This document shows, piece after piece, positions 9,957 through 20,083 of a stretch of 64,000 nucleotides of DNA (its first letter is position 1; the number at the start of each line of letters is the position of its first letter). The notes below the pieces were generated by a model. It was not told the DNA's origin and made no database searches. It was given only the letters and a program-made list of their open reading frames with translations. The DNA is taken from contig AP026065.1 of the NCBI GenBank assembly GCA_024349705.1, positions 186,001-250,000 on the forward strand, in the 5' to 3' direction. Made by a program: the position numbers and the translations under genes. This DNA comes from Buchnera aphidicola (Ceratovacuna japonica). Lineage in GTDB: Bacteria > Pseudomonadota > Gammaproteobacteria > Enterobacterales > Enterobacteriaceae.

Positions 9957-10781
9957 TTATAGAAAAGTTCCAATTCTATTTAACATAATATTTTTAAAAT
10001 ATTTATTTTCGCTATTATCTATACTCATCCAAATTATTTTTACTTTTCCAATAAAATTTTTTTCTGGAACAAAACCCCAAAATCTACTGTCTAAACTATT
10101 TTTTATATTATCTCCTAATACAAAGTAATTATTTTTAGGAACAACAAGTACAATTAAACCATTTTTTTTATTTTTTATTTTTTTTTTGTAAAAAAAAATA
10201 TTGTTTTTAATTAAAAAAGTTTTATATAAATAAAAATTATATTTATTTGTTCTATCATTATAACTATAATTTTTTATATTATTAAAAGATGATATTTTTT
10301 TTATATATATTTTATTTTTTTTTATAAATTTTCTATATATATATATTTTATTTTTTTTAATATCATATTTTATTATATCTCCTGGTGATGCTACTATTCT
10401 TTTTACAAAAAAAATATTTTCATTTTTTGGGTATCTAAATATAGCTATATCTCCATTATTAGGTTTTTTATAATTTATTATAGTTTTATGGAATATTGGA
10501 TCTTTAATTCCATAAGAAAATTTTTCTACTATAACAAAGTCTCCATCTATTAATGTTGGAAACATAGAAGTAGACTTTATTTTGAATGATTCATAACAAA
10601 ATGATTTTATTATAAATATAATAAAAAATGTATAAAAAAATGAACTAAAAAATTTACTTATATAATTATTTTTAAATAAACATTTTTTTGTTAAAAATTT
10701 TGTAATAAACTTTTCATAAACCCAAAAAATAAATGTAATTATAGTGAAAAATATAATACTGTTTGTAATTAAATTATACAT
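9957..10781 (-). CDS. lepB: Signal peptidase I (leader peptidase)
   Basis: Inner-membrane serine protease that removes signal peptides. 274 residues (E. coli 324), shortened mostly in the periplasmic domain II. Two N-terminal membrane segments (about 5-22 and 44-60) precede the catalytic Ser72 in STSMFPTL; the catalytic Lys127 is in FFVKRIVASPGD; box E is VLGDNIKNSLDSRFWGFVP. It lies 24 bases after lepA. Its substrates in this window include FlgI, which has a clear cleavable signal peptide. Confidence 0.95.
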   Translation of the reverse strand: MYNLITNSIIFFTIITFIFWVYEKFITKFLTKKCLFKNNYISKFFSSFFYTFFIIFIIKSFCYESFKIKSTSMFPTLIDGDFVIVEKFSYGIKDPIFHKTIINYKKPNNGDIAIFRYPKNENIFFVKRIVASPGDIIKYDIKKNKIYIYRKFIKKNKIYIKKISSFNNIKNYSYNDRTNKYNFYLYKTFLIKNNIFFYKKKIKNKKNGLIVLVVPKNNYFVLGDNIKNSLDSRFWGFVPEKNFIGKVKIIWMSIDNSENKYFKNIMLNRIGTFL

Positions 10782-10805
10782 TTTAATATACTCTTAATAT
10801 TTTTT

Positions 10806-12593
10806 TTACTTTTTTTTTAAAATAGAAAAAAATGTATCTTGAGACATGTTTATTTTTCCTACTTTTTTTAATTTTTTTTTACCATGTTTTTGTTTTTGTA
10901 ATAATTTTTTTTTTCTAGTTATATCTCCTCCATAACATTTAGAAAGTACATTTTTTCTAAGTTGTTTAATATTTTCCTTTGCAACTATTTTGTTTCCTAT
11001 GCAAGCTTGTATAGAAATATTAAATTGATGTCTAGAAATAGTTTTTTTTATTCTTTTCAATATTTTTTTAGAAAAATTTCTTATATTTTTATTGTAAACA
11101 ATGTGAGATAAAGGATCAATTTTTTCTGAATTTATTAATATATCTAATTTTACCATATCTGATTTTTTGTATTTCAAAAAATTATATTCTAAAGAAGCAT
11201 ATCCTTTAGAAATAGATTTTAATTTATCAAAAAAATCAACTATTATTTCAGATGTAGGTATTTCATATATCATGTATATTTGGTTTTCATAATATTTTGT
11301 TTTTATTTGTTTACCTCTTTTTTCTATACATAAATTTATAATTTTTCCAAAAAATTTTATTGGTGATAAAATTATACATTTAGAAATAGGTTCTAATACA
11401 TTTTTTATATATTGCCTTTCTGGAAATTTAGAAGGATTGTCTACATACAAAATTTTATTTTCTTTAGTAAATATTTTATATATTACATTAGGAAATGTAT
11501 ATATTATATCTACATAATATTCTCTTTCTAATCTTTCTTTTATTATTTCCATATGCAATAAGCCAACAAAACCACATCTAAACCCAAATCCTAAAGCATT
11601 AGAATGTTCTGGTTCATAATACAAAGCACTATCATTTAAACTTAATTTTTTTATTCCATCTTTTAAAAGTTTATACTGTTCAGATTTTATAGGAAAAAAA
11701 CTTATATATACCTGAGGCTTTATTTTATTAATTTTTTTTATATAATTTTTTTCTGGATTATTAAAATTAGTTATTGTATGTCCTACTGATATATATGAAA
11801 TTTTTTTAGTTCTACATGACGCCCATCCTATTTCTCCTGTTTTTAAACATTTTTTTATAATTTTTTTAGGAGTAAAAATACCTACTTTTTCTATTTTACA
11901 AGAATATCCAGTATTTATTATTTTTATTTTAGAATTTTCAAACAATACTCCATTTTTTATTCTTATTAAAATTATTATTCCTAAATAATTATCAAACCAT
12001 GAATCTATTATTAATGCTTGTAATTTAGCATTATTACATCCAATTGGATGAGGTATATGACTAACTATTTTTTCTAATAGATTTACTACTCCTTTTCCTG
12101 TTTTTGCTGAGCATTTTATATAGTTTTTTTGCTTTATACCTATAATTTTTTTTATTTCTTGTATAGACTTATTTATATTTGATGTATTAAGATCTATTTT
12201 ATTAAGTACTGGTATAACTGTTAACTTTTTTTTTAATGCAAACTTACAATTTGCTAATGTTTGAGCTTCCACTCCTTGAGTAGAATCTATTATTAATAAT
12301 ACACCTTCACAAGCAGATAAAGATCTAGAAACTTCGTAAGAAAAGTTTACATGACCTGGAGTATCTATTAAATTAAAATAAAATATTTTTCCAGATATAG
12401 ATTTGTATTTTAATGAAACACTTTGAGCTTTTATTGTAATACCTCTTTCTTTTTCTAATTCCATAGAATCTAAAATTCTATTTTTCATTTCTCTTTTAGG
12501 TAATCCATTACACATTTGTATTATTCTGTCAGACAAAGTAGATTTTCCATGATCTATATGTGCTATAATAGAAAAATTTCTTATATTTTTCAT
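10806..12593 (-). CDS. lepA: Elongation factor 4 (LepA)
   Basis: Ribosome-associated translational GTPase. 595 residues (E. coli 599). G1 is AHIDHGKSTLSDR, the switch II region is DTPGHVNFSYEVSR, and NKIDL gives G4. The C-terminal LepA-specific domain is present (GYASLEYNF ... CYGGDITRKKKLLQKQKHGKK). First gene of the reverse-strand cluster ending with acpS. The 249 bases between lepA and divergent mnmA show nothing beyond AT-rich sequence. Confidence 0.96.
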   Translation of the reverse strand: MKNIRNFSIIAHIDHGKSTLSDRIIQMCNGLPKREMKNRILDSMELEKERGITIKAQSVSLKYKSISGKIFYFNLIDTPGHVNFSYEVSRSLSACEGVLLIIDSTQGVEAQTLANCKFALKKKLTVIPVLNKIDLNTSNINKSIQEIKKIIGIKQKNYIKCSAKTGKGVVNLLEKIVSHIPHPIGCNNAKLQALIIDSWFDNYLGIIILIRIKNGVLFENSKIKIINTGYSCKIEKVGIFTPKKIIKKCLKTGEIGWASCRTKKISYISVGHTITNFNNPEKNYIKKINKIKPQVYISFFPIKSEQYKLLKDGIKKLSLNDSALYYEPEHSNALGFGFRCGFVGLLHMEIIKERLEREYYVDIIYTFPNVIYKIFTKENKILYVDNPSKFPERQYIKNVLEPISKCIILSPIKFFGKIINLCIEKRGKQIKTKYYENQIYMIYEIPTSEIIVDFFDKLKSISKGYASLEYNFLKYKKSDMVKLDILINSEKIDPLSHIVYNKNIRNFSKKILKRIKKTISRHQFNISIQACIGNKIVAKENIKQLRKNVLSKCYGGDITRKKKLLQKQKHGKKKLKKVGKINMSQDTFFSILKKK

Positions 12594-12842
12594 TTTTTTT
12601 AATAAAAATAAATTTTATAAATTTTTTATTATAAATATTTGATTAAAATATAATATTTTAAGAATTTTTTAATTTAAAATAAAATAATTTTATTTAAATA
12701 AAAACTATTTTTTTAAACAATATATTTAAAATATGTTAATTACATTTAATATATATTTATTTTTATCATAAAAGAACATATTTTTAATATATAAAACATT
12801 TCTATAAAAAGTAGTTTTAAATTAAAAATGTGGATTTTAAAT

Positions 12843-13961
12843 ATGAATAAGAAAAAAAAAGTAATAGTAGCTATGTCAGGAGGAGTAGATTCATCAGTTT
12901 CAGCATGGATATTAAAAAAAAAATATAATGTAGAAGGATTGTTCATGAAAAACTGGGAAGACGATACAAAAGAGAATTTTTGTTTTTATAAAAAAGACTT
13001 AAAAGATGCTGAAAAGGTTTGTAAAATAATAAATATTCCATTTCATAAAATAAATTTTTCTATAGAATATTGGGAAAAAGTTTTTCTAAAATTTTTGTAT
13101 GAATTGAAAAGAGGATACACTCCAAATCCAGATATTTTATGTAATAAAGAAATAAAATTTAGTATTTTTTTAGATTTTTCTATGAAATATTTAAAAGCTG
13201 ATTATATTGCTACAGGACATTATGCTAGAATAGCATATTATAACAAAAATTTGTTTTTAAAAAAAGGATTAGATAAAAAAAAAGATCAAAGTTATTTTTT
13301 GTATACATTGAATAAAAAGAAATTAAAAAAAATTTTGTTTCCAATAGGAAGTATGCAAAAGAAAAAAGTTAGATTAATTGCTAAAAAATTAAAAATGCCT
13401 ACAGCAGACAAAAAAGATTCTATGGGAATATGTTTTATAGGTCCTAAAAATTTACAAAAATTTTTAAGAAAATATATTTCTATTAAAAATGGTAAAATTT
13501 TTACAATTTCAGGGAAATTTATTGGAACACATAATGGAATACATAATTATACTTTAGGTCAAAGAAGAAATATAGGTAATATAATAAAAAAAAAATTAAC
13601 AAACAATTCTCCTATATATATTATAAAAAAAGATATAAAAAAAAATATTTTAATTATATCTAAAGGTTTTAATAATCCACATTTAATGTCTACTGGAATG
13701 CTAATATATAAAATAAATTTTCTAGTAAAAATAATAATAAACAAAAATTTTTTTTGTTCGGTAAAAATAAGACATCAAAAAAAAAATTTTAATTGTTTAA
13801 TAAAATTAAAGAAAAATGATATTGTTAAAGTAATTTTTGAATATCCTATATCATCTATTACTCCAGGTCAATCTGCCGTATTTTATATTTTCAACATGTG
13901 TTTAGGAGGTGGAGTTATTTTAAAAAAAATTCCATTAATATCGTTTGTGAAAAAAAAATAG
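12843..13961 (+). CDS. mnmA: tRNA-specific 2-thiouridylase MnmA
   Basis: Adds sulfur to U34 of tRNA-Lys, -Glu and -Gln. 372 residues from the ATG at 12843, near the 368 of E. coli; an in-frame ATG at 12828 would add five residues and cannot be excluded. The PP-loop MSGGVDSSVSAW, catalytic Cys in NPDILCNKEIKF and the second Cys in GICFIGPK are present, as is the ending TPGQSAVFYIFNMCLGGGVI. Conservation of the catalytic parts is high despite AT-driven drift elsewhere. Confidence 0.95.
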   Translation: MNKKKKVIVAMSGGVDSSVSAWILKKKYNVEGLFMKNWEDDTKENFCFYKKDLKDAEKVCKIINIPFHKINFSIEYWEKVFLKFLYELKRGYTPNPDILCNKEIKFSIFLDFSMKYLKADYIATGHYARIAYYNKNLFLKKGLDKKKDQSYFLYTLNKKKLKKILFPIGSMQKKKVRLIAKKLKMPTADKKDSMGICFIGPKNLQKFLRKYISIKNGKIFTISGKFIGTHNGIHNYTLGQRRNIGNIIKKKLTNNSPIYIIKKDIKKNILIISKGFNNPHLMSTGMLIYKINFLVKIIINKNFFCSVKIRHQKKNFNCLIKLKKNDIVKVIFEYPISSITPGQSAVFYIFNMCLGGGVILKKIPLISFVKKK

Positions 13962-14143
13962 TTATTAATATTTCATATCGTTTTTAAAAAAAAATTTAAA
14001 ATAAAAATTGTTATTTATTTTTAAACTTTTATATAAATTAAATAATTATATTATGATATATTATATAAAATAGTAATAATTTAAAACTAAAAAAAATAGA
14101 TGATTATATAAAACTATTTTATTAATAATATAATTTATTAAAC

Positions 14144-14920
14144 ATGAAATTCACAAATTTACTTTTTAAAAAAAAAATTTTAATAATGGGAATTAGAAAC
14201 AAGTTTTCTGTAGCATATGGAATTGCAAAATCTATGATATTTCATAAAGCAAATTTAGCTATAACATATTTTAAAAATAAAGATAAAGAATTTGTAAAAT
14301 ATTTTGCAAATAAGTATAATTGTAAAATAGTATTAAAATGTGATGTTTCTAGTGATAATAGTATAAAAAAATTGTTCATTAAATTATCTAAATATTGGAA
14401 AAAATTAGATGGATTAGTGCATTCTATTGCATTTTCTCCACCTGAACAATTTTCTAAAGATTATTTAGATATTATTAATAGAAAAAGTTTTATTTTATCT
14501 CATGAAATAAGCTCTTATAGTTTTGTAGCTCTATCTAAAGAATGCAAAAATATGCTAAATAAAAATTCTGTTTTATTAACTATATCTTATTTAGGATCTA
14601 ACATAGTTGTTCCAAATTATAATGTAATGGGACCTGCTAAAGCTTCTTTAGAATCTAATGTAAAATATATAGATTATTATTTTAAAAAGTATGATACTAG
14701 AGTAAATGCTATCTCAATAAGCCCAGTAAGAACTACTTCTTCATATGCAATAAAAAATTTTTTAGACATTTATCATAATTCTGAAAAAAAAATATTAAAT
14801 AAAAAAAATGCTAATATTTTTCAAATAGGTAATATAGCTGCTTTTTTATGTTCTGATATGTCAGTTGGAATATCTGGTCAAATTATTCATGTAAATAATG
14901 GTTTAAACAATATTTTTTAG
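14144..14920 (+). CDS. fabI: Enoyl-[acyl-carrier-protein] reductase (NADH)
   Basis: Last reductive step of fatty-acid elongation. 258 residues (E. coli 262). Rossmann start ILIMGIRNKFSVAYGIA; active-site region ISYLGSNIVVPNYNVMGPAK with both tyrosines and the lysine of FabI; ending NIAAFLCSDMSVGISGQIIHVNNG. The glycine of the usual TGVAS loop and the VDGG near the end are altered, but the catalytic residues are all in place, so it is judged functional. In larger Buchnera genomes rnb follows; here 229 bases without a gene separate it from ychE. Confidence 0.95.
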   Translation: MKFTNLLFKKKILIMGIRNKFSVAYGIAKSMIFHKANLAITYFKNKDKEFVKYFANKYNCKIVLKCDVSSDNSIKKLFIKLSKYWKKLDGLVHSIAFSPPEQFSKDYLDIINRKSFILSHEISSYSFVALSKECKNMLNKNSVLLTISYLGSNIVVPNYNVMGPAKASLESNVKYIDYYFKKYDTRVNAISISPVRTTSSYAIKNFLDIYHNSEKKILNKKNANIFQIGNIAAFLCSDMSVGISGQIIHVNNGLNNIF

Positions 14921-15149
14921 ATAAAGACTATATTTAAAACAAATAATATTTATTTATATTTTATACTATAATTTTTTAAAATATACAATTTTAAATATAA
15001 AAATCTTTTTAATATTATATTATTATAATATTTTTTATAAAAAGAATTAAGAATATTTGTTTTTATAAAAATATTTTATATTATTTTATAGTTTTTTTTA
15101 AAAATATTTTATTTTTTTAATAAAAACAATAATGATTTTAGGAGAAAAA

Positions 15150-15782
15150 ATGTATTTTAAATCATTAGATATTTTTTTGTACATAAATTTTTTTTTAAAT
15201 TTGTTCATTTTAATAAATCCTATAGGTATGATTCCAATATTTATTAGTATTACTAATAATCAAAGTTTTGCAGAGAGAAAAAAAACAAATTATAAAGTTA
15301 ATATAACAGTTTTTTTAATACTGTTGTTTTCATTGTTTTTTGGACATAAAATATTAAATATATTTGGAATTTCTATACATTCATTTAGAATGGCAGGAGG
15401 AATACTAATAACAAGCATGGCTATATCTATGATAAATGGTAATTTATATAAAAAAAACGAAGATATTGATAAAAAAAACAATATAAAAAAAGATATTAGT
15501 ATAGTTCCTTTAGCAATACCTTTAATAGCAGGTCCAGGGGTAATAAGCTCTATTATAATATGGAGTATAAAACATAACAATATTTTAAATTTAATTTTAT
15601 TTTCTATCATAATTGCTAGTTTTTCATATATTTGCTGGGCACTATTTAATTTATCAGATTTTTTTATAAAAATTTTTGGAGAAAACGGAATTAATATAAT
15701 AACTAAAATAATGGGAATATTGTTAATGTCATCTGGTATAGAATTTTTAACACATGAAATAAAATTTTTTTTATTAAAATAA
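15150..15782 (+). CDS. ychE: MarC-family integral membrane protein (YchE)
   Basis: Multi-pass inner-membrane protein of unknown function in the MarC/UPF0056 family. 210 residues with about six hydrophobic segments; family hallmarks are NPIGMIPIFISIT near the N-terminus, RMAGGILI, and PLAIPLIAGPGVISS in the middle. The start at 15150 follows an AGGAG Shine-Dalgarno (15140-15144) at a good distance; the in-frame ATG at 15132 lies before it and was rejected. The gene is ten bases from lipB. Confidence 0.9.
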   Translation: MYFKSLDIFLYINFFLNLFILINPIGMIPIFISITNNQSFAERKKTNYKVNITVFLILLFSLFFGHKILNIFGISIHSFRMAGGILITSMAISMINGNLYKKNEDIDKKNNIKKDISIVPLAIPLIAGPGVISSIIIWSIKHNNILNLILFSIIIASFSYICWALFNLSDFFIKIFGENGINIITKIMGILLMSSGIEFLTHEIKFFLLK

Positions 15783-15791
15783 GAATAATTT

Positions 15792-16421
15792 ATGTATAAT
15801 AATTTAAGAAAAAAAAATATCATATTTAAAGATCTAGGAATAAAAAAGTGGAAACATACTTTTAATAATATGAAAAATTTTTCAAAAAAAAAGCATATTG
15901 TAGATGAAATATGGTTTGTTGAACACCCTCAAGTGTTTACAATAGGAAAAAACGTTTTTATTAAAAAATATTATATTAATAAAAAAATTAATATTTATAA
16001 TACTAACAGAGCTGGAGGAATTACATATCATGGAATAGGGCAACAATTAGTATATTTTTTATTTGAAATAAAAAATATTAGAAAAATGTTTTTTTTAATG
16101 AACATAATAAAAAAATCTATTATAAAAACTTTAAAGTTTTTTGGTATAATAGGATTTTATAATATAAAAAAACCAGGTATATATGTAAATAACAAAAAAA
16201 TTTGTTCTATAGGATTATGCATAAAAAGAGGATATTCTATGCATGGATTTGCTTTGAATGTAGATATGGATTTATTTCCATTCAAATTGATTATTCCTTG
16301 TAATAATGAAAATATTAAAATGACTCAAATGAAGTTTTTTAATAAGAATGTATCAATAAAAAGCGTAAAAAAAATATTAAAAATTAATATAGATTTTTAT
16401 ATGAAAAATTTTTATTACTAA
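15792..16421 (+). CDS. lipB: Octanoyl-[acyl-carrier-protein]:protein transferase LipB
   Basis: Moves the octanoyl chain from ACP to the lipoyl domain of 2-oxoacid dehydrogenases; LipA then inserts sulfur. 209 residues (E. coli 213). Motifs: RAGGITYHGIGQQLVYF, the lysine region KKICSIGLCI (Lys136) and catalytic Cys170 in IIPCNNENI, which corresponds to the INPCGYAGM of E. coli. With lipA downstream it supplies lipoate for SucB, encoded at 34244-35410. Confidence 0.95.
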   Translation: MYNNLRKKNIIFKDLGIKKWKHTFNNMKNFSKKKHIVDEIWFVEHPQVFTIGKNVFIKKYYINKKINIYNTNRAGGITYHGIGQQLVYFLFEIKNIRKMFFLMNIIKKSIIKTLKFFGIIGFYNIKKPGIYVNNKKICSIGLCIKRGYSMHGFALNVDMDLFPFKLIIPCNNENIKMTQMKFFNKNVSIKSVKKILKINIDFYMKNFYY

Positions 16422-16496
16422 ATTAAATAAAATTATTTTAAATTAATATAATAATTTTAAATAATAATAATTGTTATAAGGATAAATTATATTTAT

Positions 16497-17426
16497 ATGA
16501 AAGATGTAAATTATAAGAATATAACTATTTTTTCTAAAACATATAAAAAAATTTTAAAAAAACCCTCATGGATAGTAACTAAATTTCCTATAAATGATTC
16601 AAAAATAAAAAACATAAAAAAAATATTAAAAAATAATGATTTACATTCTGTATGCGAAGAAGCTTTGTGCCCAAATATATATGAATGTTTTAATAAAAAG
16701 ACTTTAACTTTTATGATATTAGGAAATATATGTACTAGAAAATGTTCTTTTTGTGCTGTTTTAAAAGGAAGGCCTAAAAAAATTGATAAAAATGAACCTA
16801 AAAAAATAGCAAGAGTAGTTAATTTAATAAATTTAAATCATGTTGTAATAACTTCTGTAAATAGAGATGATCTAAAAGATGGAGGATCTTCACATTTTGT
16901 AAAGTGTATTAAAGAAATAAAAAAAAATAATTTTAAAACTACTATAGAAATACTAGTTCCAGATTTTAAGAAATGTATAAAATATGCTATAGAAAAAATA
17001 TCTTTATGTCCTCCTGATATCTTTAATCATAATATAGAAAGTGTACCTAGATTATATAAGTATGTAAGAAAAGGGGCTAATTATAAAAATTCATTATATT
17101 TATTAAAAAAGTTTAAAAAAAAAAATCCTAGTTTAATAACAAAATCAGGATTTATGGTAGGGCTCGGAGAAAAATATAGTGAAATTGTAGATATAATAAC
17201 AGATTTAAAAAAAAGTAATGTAGATATGATAACTATAGGGCAATATTTACAACCAAGTATATATCATTTCCCTGTAAAAAAATATTTTACTATAAAAGAA
17301 TTTAATAGATTAAAGATATTATCTAAAAAAATAGGATTTAAAAATGTTTTTTGTGGTCCTTTAGTAAGATCATCATATCATTCAAGCTTACAAATTAATA
17401 AAGTTTATAAAAAAAAAATTAAATAA
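16497..17426 (+). CDS. lipA: Lipoyl synthase
   Basis: Radical-SAM enzyme that inserts two sulfurs into octanoyl groups. 309 residues (E. coli 321). The auxiliary cluster cysteines are Cys53, Cys58 and Cys64 (CEEALCPNIYECF) and the radical-SAM cluster is Cys79, Cys83, Cys86 (CTRKCSFC). The terminal serine motif RSSYHSS, which ligates the auxiliary cluster, is intact. AAGGAT about 13 bases before the ATG is a usable ribosome binding site. Transcribed with lipB. Confidence 0.96.
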   Translation: MKDVNYKNITIFSKTYKKILKKPSWIVTKFPINDSKIKNIKKILKNNDLHSVCEEALCPNIYECFNKKTLTFMILGNICTRKCSFCAVLKGRPKKIDKNEPKKIARVVNLINLNHVVITSVNRDDLKDGGSSHFVKCIKEIKKNNFKTTIEILVPDFKKCIKYAIEKISLCPPDIFNHNIESVPRLYKYVRKGANYKNSLYLLKKFKKKNPSLITKSGFMVGLGEKYSEIVDIITDLKKSNVDMITIGQYLQPSIYHFPVKKYFTIKEFNRLKILSKKIGFKNVFCGPLVRSSYHSSLQINKVYKKKIK

Positions 17427-17743
17427 AATAATTTTGAATAATTAAAAATAATATTAAATTATTTTAATTATTCAAAAAATAAAAATAATTTTATTTTTAT
17501 AAAAAAATTTTAAAATCTTTAAAACATACATATAAATTTTTTTATATAAAAAAATTATATAAAAATTTTTTATTTATTAAAATATTGTCGATTTTATAAA
17601 AATTTAAATATAAATATAATCTTATATTTTAAAATATCTAAATAAAAATTTTTTATATAAAATATTTATATAAAATTTAATATAATGTAAATATTTTTAT
17701 TAACAATTTTAATATCATAAGTAAAAAATTATTTTTTTTTAAG
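17427..17743. other. Gene-free stretch between convergent lipA and yciA
   Basis: 317 bases, almost all A and T. The only structure seen is an inverted repeat right after lipA, 17434-17452 against 17458-17475, with one bulged base, a possible lipA terminator without a clear T tract. No remnant of a gene is recognisable. Confidence 0.6.
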
Positions 17744-18160
17744 TTATATTTTTTCTATAAAATAATTTTTATATGCAAATCTTGTATTTTTATTTTCATC
17801 TATTGCTACATATATTAAATTAGCTTTAGCAACTATTTTAGTTAAACCTGTTGATTTAAAACTTATTTTTTTAGTCCAAATTTCAATTTTTATGTTTATA
17901 GATCTAATTCCTATTTTATATAATTTTGCATAACAACTAACCAAATCTCCAATAGATATAGGTTTTAATAATATAATATTTTTTACTCTTAAAGTAGTAA
18001 CATTTCCTTTAGATATTTCTTTAGCTAATATTGCTCCTCCTAAGTCTATTTGTGACATTATCCAACCTCCAAAAATGTCACCATTTACATTTATATCTTT
18101 TGGCATAGCTAAAGTTCTTATAACTAGTTTTCCTTCTGGAATTTTTTTATTTACATTCAT
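17744..18160 (-). CDS. yciA: Acyl-CoA thioesterase YciA (hotdog fold)
   Basis: Hydrolyses acyl-CoA esters in the cytoplasm. 138 residues (E. coli about 132). The conserved hotdog signature NVNGDIFGGWIMSQIDLGGAILAKE is only lightly changed, including the catalytic Asp in GDIFGGW. A Shine-Dalgarno AGGA precedes the start on the reverse strand. In E. coli yciA, yciB (ispZ) and yciC are adjacent; ispZ is missing here and 239 bases separate yciA from yciC. Confidence 0.94.
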   Translation of the reverse strand: MNVNKKIPEGKLVIRTLAMPKDINVNGDIFGGWIMSQIDLGGAILAKEISKGNVTTLRVKNIILLKPISIGDLVSCYAKLYKIGIRSINIKIEIWTKKISFKSTGLTKIVAKANLIYVAIDENKNTRFAYKNYFIEKI

Positions 18161-18399
18161 AACAATATTTTCCTGAAAAAATATAAAATTTTTATAATGA
18201 TCTTAAAATAATTAAAATAAAATTATATATAAAATTGTTAAGATTAAAAAAAATAAAATTTTTAAAATATTTCAATAAAAAAATTTTTATAAAATTATAA
18301 AAATATTATATAAAAATATTTTAAATAAAATTAATAAAATATTTTTTTGTGAAATGTTATAGTTTGAATTATGTTAACAATTAAAATATTAAAAAAATA

Positions 18400-19152
18400 T
18401 TAAAATTTTTTAATAGAATTAAATAATAAATAAAATTTAAATAAATATACTATTAACACACATAAAAAAAAATTGGATATTGAATTATACAAAAATGAAA
18501 ACAAGTTTTCAGGACTAAATTTAAAAATTGAACTAATTACTAATAATATAAATTTTGATAACAACCATAAAATTATAGGAGTAGATAGTTCTTTATATTT
18601 TGAAAAACAAATTAAAAAACTTTTTTTTATAGACAACAAAATACCTTTTTTTTCTATTACTAAAATTATTGGAGATAAAGAAATAAAAATAGAAAAAATT
18701 ATAGTAGGAAATATTAACAATACTATTCCTATCTGAATTACAAAGTTAATTAAAAATATTAAAAAAAATAAATTTGGAAAAACATAAAAAAAATCTTTAC
18801 ACAATTCATATAAATTTTTATTATTTTTAAATATTTTTAAATTAGAAATTATTATTACACTTTCTATAATAAAAGTTATAATAGTTATATAAATTATATT
18901 TTTTAAAAAAGAAAATTGTGAAAAAATTTTTTTATTATAAAAAGTAATAAAATTAAACATGTTTATTAAAGAGTTAATACTTTCATCTTGTATAACAATT
19001 GAAAAATAAACTTTTTGTATTATTGGAATAATATAAAAATCAGATAAAACTAATAAAAAAGAACAAAATATAGATAATAAAAAAAAATTTATTATATTTT
19101 TTTTAATAAAATTAAATGTTTCTATAAATAAATTAGTTTCTTTAATAAACAT
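18400..19152 (-). CDS. yciC: Predicted inner-membrane protein YciC
   Basis: Six hydrophobic segments in 250 residues (E. coli YciC 247), consistent with the UPF0259 membrane family. Sequence similarity is weak because the protein has drifted to Ile/Phe/Lys, and the call rests on length, topology and the position between yciA and the trp genes, which matches the enteric order. Its function in the envelope is unknown. Confidence 0.75.
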   Translation of the reverse strand: MFIKETNLFIETFNFIKKNIINFFLLSIFCSFLLVLSDFYIIPIIQKVYFSIVIQDESINSLINMFNFITFYNKKIFSQFSFLKNIIYITIITFIIESVIIISNLKIFKNNKNLYELCKDFFYVFPNLFFLIFLINFVIQIGIVLLIFPTIIFSIFISLSPIILVIEKKGILLSIKKSFLICFSKYKELSTPIILWLLSKFILLVISSIFKFSPENLFSFLYNSISNFFLCVLIVYLFKFYLLFNSIKKF

Positions 19153-19262
19153 TATTATATCACCATAAAAAGTTTTTATATTACGTAAAATAACACTTAA
19201 TTAATATAATTTTTTTTTATTTCTTTAAACATACTAAATAAAGAAAGAAATTATAAAAAATA

Positions 19263-20072
19263 TTATATTTTTGTAGATTTTTTAAATTTTCTTATTAAAC
19301 TATTAATTTTTAAAATTATTTTTTTTTTATTATTTAAATATTTTTCTATTTGTTTTACTATTATAGATCCACATATAACTCCGTCTATTTTTGATTTCAA
19401 TATTTTTTTTATTTGATATTTCGAACATATTCCAAAACCTTGAATTAATGGTACATTAGAAATTTTTTTTATTTTATTAGATATAATTTTAGTATTAAAT
19501 ATATTATTGTCAAAAATTCCTGTTATTCCTGGTCTAGAAACTATGTATATATATTCATTAGACATTTTAATTATTTTTTTTAAAACATAATTTTCTATAT
19601 TTGGAGGACATAAAAAAATTTGTGAAACATTATTTTTTAATGAATATTTGTAAAATAATTTTGATTCTTCAACAGGAACATCGACTATCAATATAGAGTC
19701 TAAATCTACTTCACGACATTTTTTATAAAAGTTTCTAATACCATTAGAAAAAACTAAATTTGCATATGTTAATAGTCCTATTGGAATTTTAAAATATTTT
19801 TTTCTTAAAATTTTTATAATTTTAAAACATTTAGAAACGTTAATATTAGAATTTATTGCTCTTAAATTTGCATTTTGTATTATAGGTCCATCACCAAATG
19901 GATCAGAAAATGGAATTCCTACTTCAATAGCATCAGCACCATTTTTTATTATATTTTCTATTATGTTTAATGAAGTATTAAAATCTGGATCTCCCAACAT
20001 TATAAATGGTATAAAACATTTTTCATTTTTTTTTTTTAAATTTGTAAAAACATCTCTATATCTTTTTTTCAT
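19263..20072 (-). CDS. trpA: Tryptophan synthase alpha chain
   Basis: Cleaves indole-3-glycerol phosphate to indole. 269 residues, the enteric length (268). Catalytic Glu50 and Asp61 lie in AIEVGIPFSDPFGDGP; loop 6 region VSRPGITG and the phosphate site GFGICS and GVICGSIIV are present. Last gene of the operon trpD-trpC(F)-trpB-trpA, 11 bases after trpB. Supplies an essential amino acid for the host, given Buchnera biology. Confidence 0.97.
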   Translation of the reverse strand: MKKRYRDVFTNLKKKNEKCFIPFIMLGDPDFNTSLNIIENIIKNGADAIEVGIPFSDPFGDGPIIQNANLRAINSNINVSKCFKIIKILRKKYFKIPIGLLTYANLVFSNGIRNFYKKCREVDLDSILIVDVPVEESKLFYKYSLKNNVSQIFLCPPNIENYVLKKIIKMSNEYIYIVSRPGITGIFDNNIFNTKIISNKIKKISNVPLIQGFGICSKYQIKKILKSKIDGVICGSIIVKQIEKYLNNKKKIILKINSLIRKFKKSTKI

Positions 20073-20083
20073 AATGTTTTTCT

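Noticed and set aside
9847..10128. Forward frame opposite the rnc/lepB junction
   Set aside because: Antisense to two well-supported genes; Phe/Ile-rich as expected for the reverse of Lys-rich coding DNA.
17427..17743. Possible gene remnant after lipA
   Set aside because: No frame gives any recognisable motif; only AT-rich noise and one hairpin.
18473..18736. Forward-strand frame of 87 codons
   Set aside because: Antisense to yciC, no start context, composition explained by the membrane protein on the other strand.
19219..19251. Inverted repeat 19219-19226 / 19244-19251 after trpA as a terminator
   Set aside because: On the trpA strand it is followed by A residues, not T, so the polarity is wrong, and the stem is only eight weak pairs.
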